Assembly: GCF_004028635.1 (NCBI RefSeq)
Contig: NZ_RQJW01000010.1
Span: 62,001 to 126,000 of the forward strand
Reading direction: 5' to 3'
DNA: 64,000 nt
Origin: Streptomyces cyaneus
GTDB lineage: Bacteria; Actinomycetota; Actinomycetes; Streptomycetales; Streptomycetaceae
Shown here: piece by piece, positions 8,714-17,211 of the stretch
How the letters are laid out: each line of letters begins with the position of its first letter
Numbering within the stretch: the first letter of the stretch is position 1
Made by a program: the position numbers and the translations under genes
Notes under the pieces: generated by a model
Told to the model about the DNA's origin: nothing
Databases searched by the model: none
What the model saw: only the letters and a program-made list of their open reading frames with translations

Positions 8714-8753
8714 CCTTCGCCCCGGCCCTCTCCAGAGGGAACCGGGGCGAAGG
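8714..8753. terminator. Strong bidirectional hairpin terminator
   Basis: A perfect 12-bp stem (CCTTCGCCCCGG with its complement at 8742-8753) continues into a second perfect 6-bp stem (CCCTCT/AGAGGG) closed by a 2-base loop, with two unpaired A residues on one side. It sits between two convergent secreted-protein genes and should stop transcription from both. Confidence 0.85.
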
Positions 8754-8779
8754 CGTGCGCGGGCGGGTGACTGACCGTG

Positions 8780-9334
<555 letters not shown>

Positions 9335-9588
9335 GGTGTTTCCTCCGGGTCCCCGAGGAGCAGCCGCGGACCTGTTCCGCTTGCGCCGGAAATGCACCTC
9401 GATGATCGGAACGCTAGAAAGGTGCGCACACCTGCGCGATCGCTGTCGTACGAATGGGGCAAGGGTGTGGGCCGCTCAGGGGACGGCGTTCCCGCGATCG
9501 GGGGACGGGAGCGGCGTGGCTGCTTCGCATCGAGTGCCGACGCCGCCTCTCGCCCGCATCCCCCGGCGGTCCGTCAGGTGAGGCCCTG

Positions 9589-10353
9589 TCAGCCCTTGAT
9601 GTGCGGGAACAGGTCGAGGAACGGCTCGGCCGACGCCGTGACCCCGCGACTGTAGGGAGCGTCGAAGTCCCAGATGAGGAAGAGCAGGAAGGCGATCAGC
9701 GCGGAGAACAGCCCGGCGAGGATCAGCTCGCGGGGTGTGCGCCGGATCTGCAGGGCGAACACCATCCCGATGGTGACGATGCCGCCGGCGATCAGCCCGA
9801 ACCACACCACGCCCGGCATGGTCTCGCCGGTCGAGCTCGCGCGGGAGTTGCGCGCCTGGTCGGCGGCGGTCACCTGATCGACGAGGGGCTGGTAGGCCTG
9901 CGCCTCGAAGTCCGACCTCGGCTCGTAGTCGGTGACGTCCTCGCGGACGCGCTGCAGGAGCTCGGTGCCGCGTTCGGTGACCCGGCCGTCCTCGCTCATC
10001 GTCTTCCACTCGGTGGTGACGACGTGTCCGACATAGGCGTTGACATCGTCTCGAATACGGTCACGGATATCGGGCGGGTAGACCCGGACGCGTTCCGAGA
10101 TCTCGTGCAGCGCCACGGCCTCCGCCTGCACATGGTCCTCGGCGGCGCTGCGGCCCTCCCACACGCCGGCGATGGCCAGGCCCAGGACGATGGCGTACAC
10201 CACGCCGATCCACATCGTCATGTACTCGATGACGTCCGGGGTCTCGGAGGGATCCTCGTCCTCGGGGGCCGTGCGGTGCCGTAGCAGGGTGATGATGACG
10301 ACCACGGCGCAGGCGGCCAGCATCGCGAGGGTGAGAACAAGCCATTCCGGCAA
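9589..10353 (-). CDS. DUF4239 family membrane protein
   Basis: 254 residues with about four membrane spans: one at the N-terminus (VLTLAMLAACAVVVIITLL), one near residue 50 (IGVVYAIVLGLAIAGV), and a pair near 185-235. Between the pairs lies a mostly helical region that would sit on one side of the membrane. The pattern and the start W-(I/V)-G-V-V-Y-A match the DUF4239 (bestrophin-like) family common in Streptomyces, whose role is not known. It lies 15 bp downstream of the Pro-Thr repeat protein on the same strand and is probably co-transcribed. Confidence 0.75.
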   Translation of the reverse strand: MPEWLVLTLAMLAACAVVVIITLLRHRTAPEDEDPSETPDVIEYMTMWIGVVYAIVLGLAIAGVWEGRSAAEDHVQAEAVALHEISERVRVYPPDIRDRIRDDVNAYVGHVVTTEWKTMSEDGRVTERGTELLQRVREDVTDYEPRSDFEAQAYQPLVDQVTAADQARNSRASSTGETMPGVVWFGLIAGGIVTIGMVFALQIRRTPRELILAGLFSALIAFLLFLIWDFDAPYSRGVTASAEPFLDLFPHIKG

Positions 10354-10368
10354 CAGAAGCCTCCAGGG

Positions 10369-10995
10369 TCAGCGCGGACGCAGTGCGGCGACGGCGACGA
10401 TCGCGGGCGCCGCGATGAGCAGGACGAAGGTGAGGGGTGACGGGGCGTCGTGCGCCGGCCGCCGGTGCGGCATGGCGCGGTAGGGCGGGTAGTGCACCGG
10501 GGCCATGGACGGACTCGGGGTGGGCTTGACCGACGGCGTGGGCGTCGGCGTGGGTGTCGGGGTGGGCGTGGGCGTCGGCGCGGGGGCCGGCCGCGCGCGA
10601 GGGGGCGCCGGCTGGGGAGCCGGGGGCAGCGGAGGTGGTGGGGGAGGCGGAGGCTCCGGTTTCGGGGTGGGTGTGGGCTTCGGAGATGGCGCGGGGTCCG
10701 GCGTCGGCGTCGGAGTGGGCGTAGGGGTCGGCGTAGGTGTGGGCGTGGGGGTCGGCGCCGGCATCGGGCACTGCGGGGGAGTCGGCCAGGTGAGGGTTCC
10801 GACGACCGCCACCGCGCTCGCGCCGTCCGGGCCGGTGTCGGCGTACGCGCAGACGTCGGCCACCGCCACCCCGGCCGGTGCCGCCATCAGGAGCCAGGTC
10901 AGCGTCACCACCGTCAACACCCTTGACGTCAGGGTGGATTGGGTCGGTTCGAGTCCATACACGACGAAGATCTTGAGGCCGGAGCGCGCCTTCAC
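10369..10995 (-). CDS. Proline-threonine repeat surface protein
   Basis: 208 residues if it starts at ATG 10995. A hydrophobic segment near residue 25-45 ends at VAVADVCAYAD, consistent with a signal peptide. The centre is two Pro-Thr repeat blocks separated by a poly-proline run, then a basic stretch and a C-terminal membrane span (LTFVLLIAAPAIVAVAALRPR). The order signal - rigid repeat - anchor describes a wall-spanning surface protein. Pro-Thr repeats are often glycosylated in actinobacteria. No LPxTG motif is present. The start could be later, since the first 20 residues do not look like a signal. It pairs with the DUF4239 gene. Confidence 0.65.
   Translation of the reverse strand: MKARSGLKIFVVYGLEPTQSTLTSRVLTVVTLTWLLMAAPAGVAVADVCAYADTGPDGASAVAVVGTLTWPTPPQCPMPAPTPTPTPTPTPTPTPTPTPDPAPSPKPTPTPKPEPPPPPPPPLPPAPQPAPPRARPAPAPTPTPTPTPTPTPTPSVKPTPSPSMAPVHYPPYRAMPHRRPAHDAPSPLTFVLLIAAPAIVAVAALRPR
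10535..10757. repeat. Pro-Thr coding repeat blocks
   Basis: Two blocks (about 10535-10580 and 10700-10757) of degenerate hexamers of the GGCGTG / GGTGTC type encode alternating Thr and Pro on the minus strand. Synonymous base changes break up the repeat, which suggests selection for the peptide rather than recent slippage. Confidence 0.75.
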
Positions 10996-11237
10996 GGGCC
11001 GGAGTACGGGTGGATTGCCCCGAACGGGCGACGGTGGGCCCGCGAAAGGTTTGCCCGGCGGGCGCGGGCATGGCCGCCGAGGCGTACGCGTGTGCGACGC
11101 GAGACGGGTGGTGTCACAGCTTTCCGAAAGAAATTTGTGCGTCGGTTGAACACGACCATGGCTTTCGTGCGTACCCCTTGTCGTGCGGCGGCGCAGCAGG
11201 GCGCTGCAACACCCTTGTGATTATTGGGGAGTTGAAG

Positions 11238-12221
11238 ATGAAGACCTCGTGGCGGAGCGCCTCGCTCGTGGTGAGCGCCGTGGCGGTGGCGGCGCTGACG
11301 ACGGCATGCGGCTCGGAAACCGCGCCGCCGGCGAGCAGCCAGAACGTGGGTGCCACGGCCGCGGCCGGTGATTACGGAAGCGCCGGTACCGGCCTCGGGA
11401 ACGGATCCGGTTACGACGCCGGTGCGGCGGGCCAGGAGAGCGCCGCCACGCAGGCCGCTTCCGCCGGTGAGCTGTCCGTTGCCACCAACCAGGAACTCGG
11501 CGAGGTGCTGACCGACAGCGCCGGTCTGACTCTCTACCGCTTCGACAAGGACACCGCGGACCCGGCCAAGTCCAACTGCGACGGCGACTGCGCGACGAAG
11601 TGGCCGCCGGTCCCCGCCGATGACGCCACGGCCGGTGCCGGTATCGACAAGGCGCTGCTGGGCTCGGTCACCCGCTCCGACGGCAGCAAGCAGCTGACGG
11701 TCGACGGCTGGCCGGTGTACCGCTATGTGAAGGACCGCAACGCCGGTGACGTCAACGGCCAGGGCGTGGGCGGCACTTGGTACGCGCTGGCCCCCAACGG
11801 CAAGAAGGCGCAGGGTGGGGGCGGTGCCGAGGCGGCCGACCTGCCCGGTCTGTCCACCCGCAAGGACCCCAAGCTCGGCGAGATCGTCATCGACAAGAAC
11901 GGCCACACGGTCTACCGCTTCATGAAGGACTCGCCCTGGCCGATGAAGACGGCGTGCACCGGCGAGTGCCTGGAGAAGTGGCCGGTCATCGAGCCGGTCG
12001 ACGCCGAGAACACCGAGGGCATCGATCTGAAGGGGTCAGGCCCCCGGGGGCAGGGTTACGTGGTCTTCGACCGGCCCGACGGGCTGAAGCAGCAGACCAT
12101 CGACTGTGTGCCGATCTACACCTTCGCCGGTGACAAGAAGCCCGGCGACACCAACGGTCAGGGCGTCGGCGGCACTTGGTTCGCCATTCGCCCGGACGGC
12201 AAGCCGGTCGGCGCGTCGTAG
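11238..12221 (+). CDS. SCO0930-family lipoprotein (Lipoprotein_15 repeats)
   Basis: 327 residues from ATG 11238, behind GGGGAGTTGAAG. The signal ends in the lipobox LTTACGS, so the cysteine is lipidated and the protein is anchored outside the membrane. After a Gly/Ala-rich linker come repeated units with Y-R-F-(D/M)-K-D, C-x-G-x-C and K-W-P-(P/V) motifs and a GQGVGGTW(F/Y)A end, i.e. the secreted repeat PF03640 in at least three or four copies. This architecture is the SCO0930 family. Its function is not established. A GC-rich hairpin terminator follows. It lies upstream of a methyltransferase and an RmdA-like c-di-GMP gene, the same company as in S. coelicolor as I recall. Confidence 0.9.
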   Translation: MKTSWRSASLVVSAVAVAALTTACGSETAPPASSQNVGATAAAGDYGSAGTGLGNGSGYDAGAAGQESAATQAASAGELSVATNQELGEVLTDSAGLTLYRFDKDTADPAKSNCDGDCATKWPPVPADDATAGAGIDKALLGSVTRSDGSKQLTVDGWPVYRYVKDRNAGDVNGQGVGGTWYALAPNGKKAQGGGGAEAADLPGLSTRKDPKLGEIVIDKNGHTVYRFMKDSPWPMKTACTGECLEKWPVIEPVDAENTEGIDLKGSGPRGQGYVVFDRPDGLKQQTIDCVPIYTFAGDKKPGDTNGQGVGGTWFAIRPDGKPVGAS

Positions 12222-12528
12222 AAGATCACACCTCCCCAGGTAGATCGCCCCGCGCCCGACCACCGGTCCGCCCCCTGAAGCTCCACGCCCAGGGGGCGGG
12301 CCGGTTTGCCGTCATTCACCATGATTCTTCAGCCTCTTTCGCCATGGTTCGCAGCTCTGTGGAATGCTTCGGATGCTTTTGGCAGAAGGCTGCGCGGGGC
12401 ATCAATTCGGCACGTGCCGCTGGCAGTGACCGGGAACGGATGGTCAATTTCCGTTTCCGCTCGCTCCTTTGGCGGGCGATCAGTAGCCTCAGCTCGAACA
12501 CCGGATCGCCTACGCCTTGGAGAGATAG
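12222..12528. other. 307-bp intergenic region
   Basis: The first part carries the hairpin terminator of the lipoprotein gene (listed separately). The rest, 12305-12528, has no supported gene. It is less GC-rich around 12310-12400 and presumably contains the promoter for the methyltransferase - rmdA pair; no clear promoter motif was placed. Confidence 0.5.
12263..12304 (+). terminator. Hairpin terminator after the lipoprotein gene
   Basis: A 15-bp stem (12263-12277 with 12290-12304, one G-U pair) around the core CCGCCCCCTG / CAGGGGGCGG, with a 12-base loop, followed by GTTTGCC. No long U-tract, as is usual in Streptomyces. Confidence 0.8.
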
Positions 12529-13341
12529 ATGGAGCGTCCCGCCTGGGCCCCACGGAGCATCGACATCTCGGTGCCCAGTGTCTCGCGAATCTACGACTAC
12601 TACCTGGGCGGTTCGCACAACTTCGAGGTCGACCGGGAAGCGGCCCGCAAGGCCATGGACTTCATGCCGGGCCTCCCCAAGATCATGCAGGCCAACCGGG
12701 CCTTCATGCGCCGCGCGGTGCGCTTCGCGGTCGACGAGGGCATCACCCAGTTCCTGGACATCGGCTCCGGCATCCCGACGTTCGGCAACGTCCATGAGGT
12801 GGCCCAGGCGGCCGACCCCGCCGCACGCGTGGTGTACGTCGACCACGACCCGGTCGCCGTCGCGCACAGCCAGGCGGTCCTGGAGGGCAACGACGGCGCG
12901 GACATCGTCGCCGCGGACCTGCGCAAGCCGCAGGAGATCCTGGGCAGTTCCGAGGTCGAGAGCCTCATCGACCTGAACCGGCCAGTGGCGCTGCTGCTCG
13001 TTGCCATACTGCATTTCGTGGAGGACGAGGACGACCCGTACGAGGCGGTGGCCCAGCTGCGCGACGCGCTCGCGCCCGGCAGCCTGCTGGTTCTCACGCA
13101 TGCCTCGTACGAGGGAATTCCGCTGTCCGAGGAGCGGGCCAAGGGCACGGTCGACGTGTACAAGGACATTCGCAACCCGCTGATCATGCGCTCGCGCGAG
13201 GCCATCGCGCGGTTCTTCGAGGGGTACGACATGGTGGAACCGGGACTGGTGCCGATGCCGCTCTGGCGGCCGGACACAGCACCGGAGGACGAGGATCCGT
13301 ATGCCTTCTCCGGGTTCGCCGGCGTGGGGCGTACGGCGTGA
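12529..13341 (+). CDS. SAM-dependent methyltransferase, DUF574 / PF04672 family
   Basis: 270 residues. The start SVSRIYDYYLGGSHNFEVDR is the signature of this actinobacterial family. The SAM-binding loop is FLDIGSGIPTFGNVHEV and the acidic residue after the second strand is in VVYVDHDPVAV. Family members are abundant in Streptomyces and their substrates are mostly unknown. The stop overlaps the GTG start of the following c-di-GMP gene by four bases (GTGA), so the two are translationally coupled. Any link between methylation and cyclic-di-GMP signalling is therefore suggested only by this arrangement. Confidence 0.92.
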   Translation: MERPAWAPRSIDISVPSVSRIYDYYLGGSHNFEVDREAARKAMDFMPGLPKIMQANRAFMRRAVRFAVDEGITQFLDIGSGIPTFGNVHEVAQAADPAARVVYVDHDPVAVAHSQAVLEGNDGADIVAADLRKPQEILGSSEVESLIDLNRPVALLLVAILHFVEDEDDPYEAVAQLRDALAPGSLLVLTHASYEGIPLSEERAKGTVDVYKDIRNPLIMRSREAIARFFEGYDMVEPGLVPMPLWRPDTAPEDEDPYAFSGFAGVGRTA

Positions 13342-15473
13342 GCGCGGGGCCGGACGGGCCGGAGGACAGAGTGCGCCGGTTCGCGACGATCTGGAGCCGG
13401 GCGGTCTTCCCGGTGACCTCGACGTCGTCGACCCGGCCGGAGTTCGAGGAGCAACTGCTGCCGCTGGCCCGGCGGTTGAGCGAGGCGCTCCGGGCCAGGA
13501 CCTTCGACGCGAACGCGGGCAAGGCGGTCGGTGCCGCGCTGGTCACCGCGCACTGCACCGATCCCGAGGCGCTCAGCCGCTCACTGGACTGCGTGGACGC
13601 CTACCTGGTGCTCTACTGCGGCACCGAGGGCGACCAAGAGGACCAGCGGGCCCGCTCGTCGCGGCTCCAGCACGCCATGGCCGCCGGGTTCGCCCAGGCG
13701 CTGCGCGAGCGGACGCTGGCCGAGCAGGAGGCGATCTCCGCGGCCGCCCTCAAGGCGCAGGGCGTGGTCGCACAGGCGCTGCACGCCACCGAGGCCCGCT
13801 TCCGCGCGGTGTTCGAGGGCGCGGCCATAGGAATCGGCATCGCCGACCTCCAGGGCAACATCCTCCAGGTCAACGGCGCCCTGCTGCGCATGTTCGGCGT
13901 CTCCGAACAGGCGTTGCGCAGCCGCAACGTCATGGAGTGGACCCACCCCGAGGACGCGCCGCAGACCTGGAAGCTCTACGACGAACTCGTCCGCGGCGAG
14001 CGCGAGCACTACCACGTCGAAAAGGCCTTCTACCGGCCTGACGGAACGGTCCTGTGGACCAACCTCACGGTCTCCCTGCTGCGCGACGCCGACGGTGAAC
14101 CCCAGTACCAGCTGGCCCTGATGGAGGACACCACCGAGCGGCGGCTGCTCAACCTGCGGCTGCGCTACGAGGCCACGCACGACGCGCTGACCGGACTGCC
14201 CAACCGCACCTTCTTCTTCGAGCGCCTGGAGAAGGCACTGGGCGCCGGGGAAGGCCAGCGGTTCGGCCTGTGCTACCTCGACCTGGACGGCTTCAAGACC
14301 GTCAACGACAGCCTCGGTCACGCGGCCGGCGACCGGCTGCTCGTCGAGGTCGCCGACCGCCTGCAGTCCTGTGCCACCGCGCCGGGCGAGATGGTCGCGC
14401 GGCTCGGCGGCGACGAGTTCGTGGCGCTGACCACCGGCGCCGACACCGAGCGCGAGGTCGACGAACTGGCCGCCCGGATCATGAACGCGCTGGTCACCCC
14501 GATCAGCGTCGACGGCCGGGAGCTGAGCGTGCGCGGCAGCATCGGCATCGTCGAGGGGCCGGCCGGGGAGCGCAGCCCGGCGGAGGTGCTGCGCAGTGCC
14601 GACATCACCATGTACCGGGCCAAGTCGGCGGGCGGCAACCGCTTCGAGCTGGCCGACCCGGAGGCCGACGCCCGCGCCATCACCCGGCACGGGCTGACCA
14701 CGGCGCTGCCGACGGCCCTGGACCGGGGCGAGTTCTTCATCGAGTACCAGCCGCTGGTCCACCTCGGTGACGGCAGCGTGCGCGGCGCCGAGGCTCTGGT
14801 GCGCTGGCTGCACCCGCAGCACGGTGTCCTCGGCCCGGACCGGTTCATCCCGCTCGCCGAGCACACGGGCCTGATCGTTCCGCTCGGCCGCTGGGTCCTG
14901 GAGCAGTCGGTGCGTCAGGCGCGCGAGTGGCGAGAACGCCATGACGACGCGGGCCCGCTCCGCATCAACGTCAACCTCTCGCCGTGTCAGCTCACCCACC
15001 CCGGACTGGTCCAGGACACCGTCGACATCCTGGAGCGCGCGGGCGTGGCACCGGATGCCCTCTGCCTGGAAGTCACCGAGTCGGCCCTCATCGGCGCCGA
15101 CGACGACCTGCTCAAGCCCCTGCGCCGACTGGCCGAGATGGGCGTCGACATCGCCCTGGACGATTTCGGCACCGGCTATTCCAACCTCGCCAACCTGCGT
15201 CGGCTGCCGGTGAGCGTCCTCAAGCTGGACCGCTCCTTCACCCAGAGCATGCAGCAGTTCCCGGCCGACCCCGTCGACCTGAAGATCGTCGAGGGCATCG
15301 TCTCCCTGGCCCACAGCCTGAGCCTCGCGGTGACGGTGGAGGGCGTGGAAACCGGCGCCCAGGCCGAGCAACTCCGCCTCCTGGGCTGCGACACGGCCCA
15401 GGGGTGGTACTACGCCAGGCCGGGCCCACCGGAGCGGCTGCACGAACTGGCGTTGGTGGACGCGGCGGGCTGA
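13338..15473 (+). CDS. rmdA: RmdA-like PAS-GGDEF-EAL cyclic-di-GMP enzyme
   Basis: 711 residues from GTG 13338. Residues ~1-145 form a helical N-terminal region, ~150-270 a PAS/PAC sensor domain, ~275-440 a GGDEF domain with an intact GGDEF (ARLGGDEFVAL), and ~450-705 an EAL domain with an intact EAL motif (GAEALVRW) and DDFGTGYSN. Both active sites look complete, so it may make and break cyclic-di-GMP. In S. coelicolor and S. venezuelae the homologue RmdA lowers cyclic-di-GMP and affects development. The identification rests on length, domain order and the neighbouring SCO0930-type gene, not on an alignment. It ends 4 bp from a convergent gene. Confidence 0.85.
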   Translation: MSAGPDGPEDRVRRFATIWSRAVFPVTSTSSTRPEFEEQLLPLARRLSEALRARTFDANAGKAVGAALVTAHCTDPEALSRSLDCVDAYLVLYCGTEGDQEDQRARSSRLQHAMAAGFAQALRERTLAEQEAISAAALKAQGVVAQALHATEARFRAVFEGAAIGIGIADLQGNILQVNGALLRMFGVSEQALRSRNVMEWTHPEDAPQTWKLYDELVRGEREHYHVEKAFYRPDGTVLWTNLTVSLLRDADGEPQYQLALMEDTTERRLLNLRLRYEATHDALTGLPNRTFFFERLEKALGAGEGQRFGLCYLDLDGFKTVNDSLGHAAGDRLLVEVADRLQSCATAPGEMVARLGGDEFVALTTGADTEREVDELAARIMNALVTPISVDGRELSVRGSIGIVEGPAGERSPAEVLRSADITMYRAKSAGGNRFELADPEADARAITRHGLTTALPTALDRGEFFIEYQPLVHLGDGSVRGAEALVRWLHPQHGVLGPDRFIPLAEHTGLIVPLGRWVLEQSVRQAREWRERHDDAGPLRINVNLSPCQLTHPGLVQDTVDILERAGVAPDALCLEVTESALIGADDDLLKPLRRLAEMGVDIALDDFGTGYSNLANLRRLPVSVLKLDRSFTQSMQQFPADPVDLKIVEGIVSLAHSLSLAVTVEGVETGAQAEQLRLLGCDTAQGWYYARPGPPERLHELALVDAAG

Positions 15474-15477
15474 GGCG

Positions 15478-16230
15478 TCACGGCCCCTCGCCGTGGCCGG
15501 CGCTGTGCGGGGACACCCCCGTCAGCGCCTGCCACCGCGTCGCCTCCGACGCATGGGATCCGGTCGCGGTGGCCCGCGCGACCGGATCCGGCGCGTCCGG
15601 GTCGAGAGGACTGCCCTCCCGGGTCAGCAGGGTCAGCGGCCACACCGGGGTGTGCGGCTCGGCCCCGTCGAAGGGCTCCCAGGCCCACGGCCCGTCGAAG
15701 CGCCAGGCCCGCCCGGCCGCGTCGGAGACCTCGTCGCCGGGTTCGAGGAACGCGTAGGGGCGCAGCAGGAGTTCGAGGACGAAGGGGATGTCGTCCTCGG
15801 GGACGAACTCCTCCCCCTGTTCCTCCAGCTCGGGGTGATGGGCCTCACCGGCGCGCAACAGCGTCAGCGACAGATGCGGCCGGGGCAGCCGCCCGGTCTC
15901 CAGCGGCGGGTCGAAGCGGTCGACCCGGGCGACGTGGACGACGGTCGAGGGGATCCCGACCCGGCAGGTGTCCCCGGCCGTGAGGCGGTCCGTCGGCGGA
16001 TCCGTACGGAAGAGCGACGTCTCACGGTCGCCGGGCTCGTTCCGCAGCGGCAGGGCCACCTGGCCGTTCCAGCGGATCCAGTCGCAGGCCGGGTCCACCT
16101 GCCACCAGGGCCACTCGAGGCAGATGTGGTCGCGGCCGATCCCGGCCACCCTGGCCGGGGCGTCCGGGCAGCTGACGCGCAGGACGTCGCCCGGCCGGAA
16201 ACAGGTGTCCTGCCGTGCAGCGGGGTTCAA
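15478..16230 (-). CDS. Conserved hypothetical protein, tryptophan-rich
   Basis: 250 residues if it starts at TTG 16230, which has GGAGG five bases upstream. The longer frame to ATG 16299 overlaps the LysR gene and lacks a ribosome site. No signal peptide, membrane span or known motif is seen. The protein is acidic, with aromatic patches such as LEWPWWQVDPACDWIRWNG and AWRFDGPWAWEPFDG. The spacing suggests two similar beta-rich repeats (RPGDVLRVSCPD / LTAGDTCRVGIPS). It follows the LysR regulator by 13 bp on the same strand and is probably co-transcribed. Function is unknown. Confidence 0.7.
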   Translation of the reverse strand: MNPAARQDTCFRPGDVLRVSCPDAPARVAGIGRDHICLEWPWWQVDPACDWIRWNGQVALPLRNEPGDRETSLFRTDPPTDRLTAGDTCRVGIPSTVVHVARVDRFDPPLETGRLPRPHLSLTLLRAGEAHHPELEEQGEEFVPEDDIPFVLELLLRPYAFLEPGDEVSDAAGRAWRFDGPWAWEPFDGAEPHTPVWPLTLLTREGSPLDPDAPDPVARATATGSHASEATRWQALTGVSPHSAGHGEGP

Positions 16231-16243
16231 CGGTTCCTCCGTC

Positions 16244-17128
16244 TCAGCGTTCGAGCAACATACGCTGCAGTTCCCGCGCCGCCCGCGGCGGGGCCACATC
16301 GCTGCGGTGGGCCAGTGCGATGGTCCGGTGCAACCCCGGTCGGGCCAGCGGGGTGACCCGTAGCCCCCGGCCCGAGCGTGCCGCCACCATGCGCGGTACG
16401 ACGGCCACGCCGAGCCCTGCCCGGACGAACCCCAGCACCGCGTCCATCTCCCCGCCCTCCACCGCGAAGTCCGGCTCGAAGCCTTCGGCGCGGCAGGCGG
16501 CGACGGTCAGTTCGCGCAGGTCGTAGCCGTGCCGGAACATCACCAGGCGTTCGCCCTCCAGGTCGGCGATGCGCACGGTGCGTCGGCCGCCGCCGGGGCG
16601 AGGCGCCTCGGGTGAGGAGACGACCACCAGGTCCTCGCGCAGCAGCTCCACCGTGGTCAGCGCCGGGGACGGGGTCGGCAGGGGCAGCACGACGAGGGCG
16701 AGGTCGAGGGCGCCGCGTGCCAGCTCTCGTACGAGGTCGTGCGAGCCGCCCTCCTCGATCAGCAGCTGGATGCCGGGATAGCGGTCGTGGAAGGCGCGCA
16801 GCACGTCCGGGAGCAGGCCCGTGCACAGGCTCGGGGTCGCGCCCAGCCGGATCCGGCCCCGGCGCAGCTGCATCAGTTCCTGCACCTCGTGCCGTGCGGT
16901 GTCCGCGTCGGCCAGGATGCGCCGGGCCAGCGGGAGCAGGGCCTCTCCGGCGTCCGTCAGCGTGATGTTGCCGCGTGCCCGCAGGAACAGATCCGCGCCC
17001 AACTCCCGCTCCAGCGCCTTGATCTGCTGAGACAGCGAGGGCTGCGCGACATGCACCAGGTCGGCGGCCCGGGTGAAGTGCCGGGTCTCGGCGACCGCCA
17101 CGAAGTACTGGAGCTGCTGGAACTGCAT
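16244..17128 (-). CDS. LysR-family transcriptional regulator
   Basis: 294 residues from ATG 17128 (start QFQQLQYFVAVAETRHFTRA), the normal size. Residues 1-60 contain the LysR helix-turn-helix with QPSLSQQIKALERELG. The rest is the periplasmic-binding-like effector domain. An ATG at 17170 would add 14 residues and is less likely. The gene diverges from sdhC with 83 bp between starts and a good LysR-type palindrome in the gap, so it is a candidate regulator of succinate dehydrogenase expression. The effector is unknown. Confidence 0.92.
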   Translation of the reverse strand: MQFQQLQYFVAVAETRHFTRAADLVHVAQPSLSQQIKALERELGADLFLRARGNITLTDAGEALLPLARRILADADTARHEVQELMQLRRGRIRLGATPSLCTGLLPDVLRAFHDRYPGIQLLIEEGGSHDLVRELARGALDLALVVLPLPTPSPALTTVELLREDLVVVSSPEAPRPGGGRRTVRIADLEGERLVMFRHGYDLRELTVAACRAEGFEPDFAVEGGEMDAVLGFVRAGLGVAVVPRMVAARSGRGLRVTPLARPGLHRTIALAHRSDVAPPRAARELQRMLLER

Positions 17129-17137
17129 CCAGCCAGC

Positions 17138-17152
17138 ATAGCCAGTGCCTAT
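17138..17152. promoter_or_regulatory. Candidate LysR binding site
   Basis: ATAGCCAGTGCCTAT is an inverted repeat (ATAG-N7-CTAT) that contains the T-N11-A core of LysR operators. It lies 10 bp upstream of the regulator start and near the -35 side of the divergent sdhC promoter, the usual place for autoregulation and activation. Confidence 0.5.
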
Positions 17153-17173
17153 CGAAACGAGCCGGAGCATGTC

Positions 17174-17202
17174 TTGGACCGATGGGGTCGTTCGGCTCTA
17201 GC
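17174..17202 (+). promoter_or_regulatory. Candidate promoter of sdhCAB
   Basis: TTGGAC (17174-17179) and TCTAGC (17197-17202) are separated by 17 bp and resemble a vegetative -35/-10 pair. The predicted start of transcription is within about 5 bases of ATG 17212, giving a leaderless or nearly leaderless message. This fits the lack of a Shine-Dalgarno before sdhC. Confidence 0.45.
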
Positions 17203-17211
17203 GTCCTGTCC

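Noticed and set aside
10938..10952. GGTCGGTTCGAGTCC looks like a tRNA T-arm
   Set aside because: No acceptor, D or anticodon stem can be built around it, and it lies inside the coding frame of the Pro-Thr protein.
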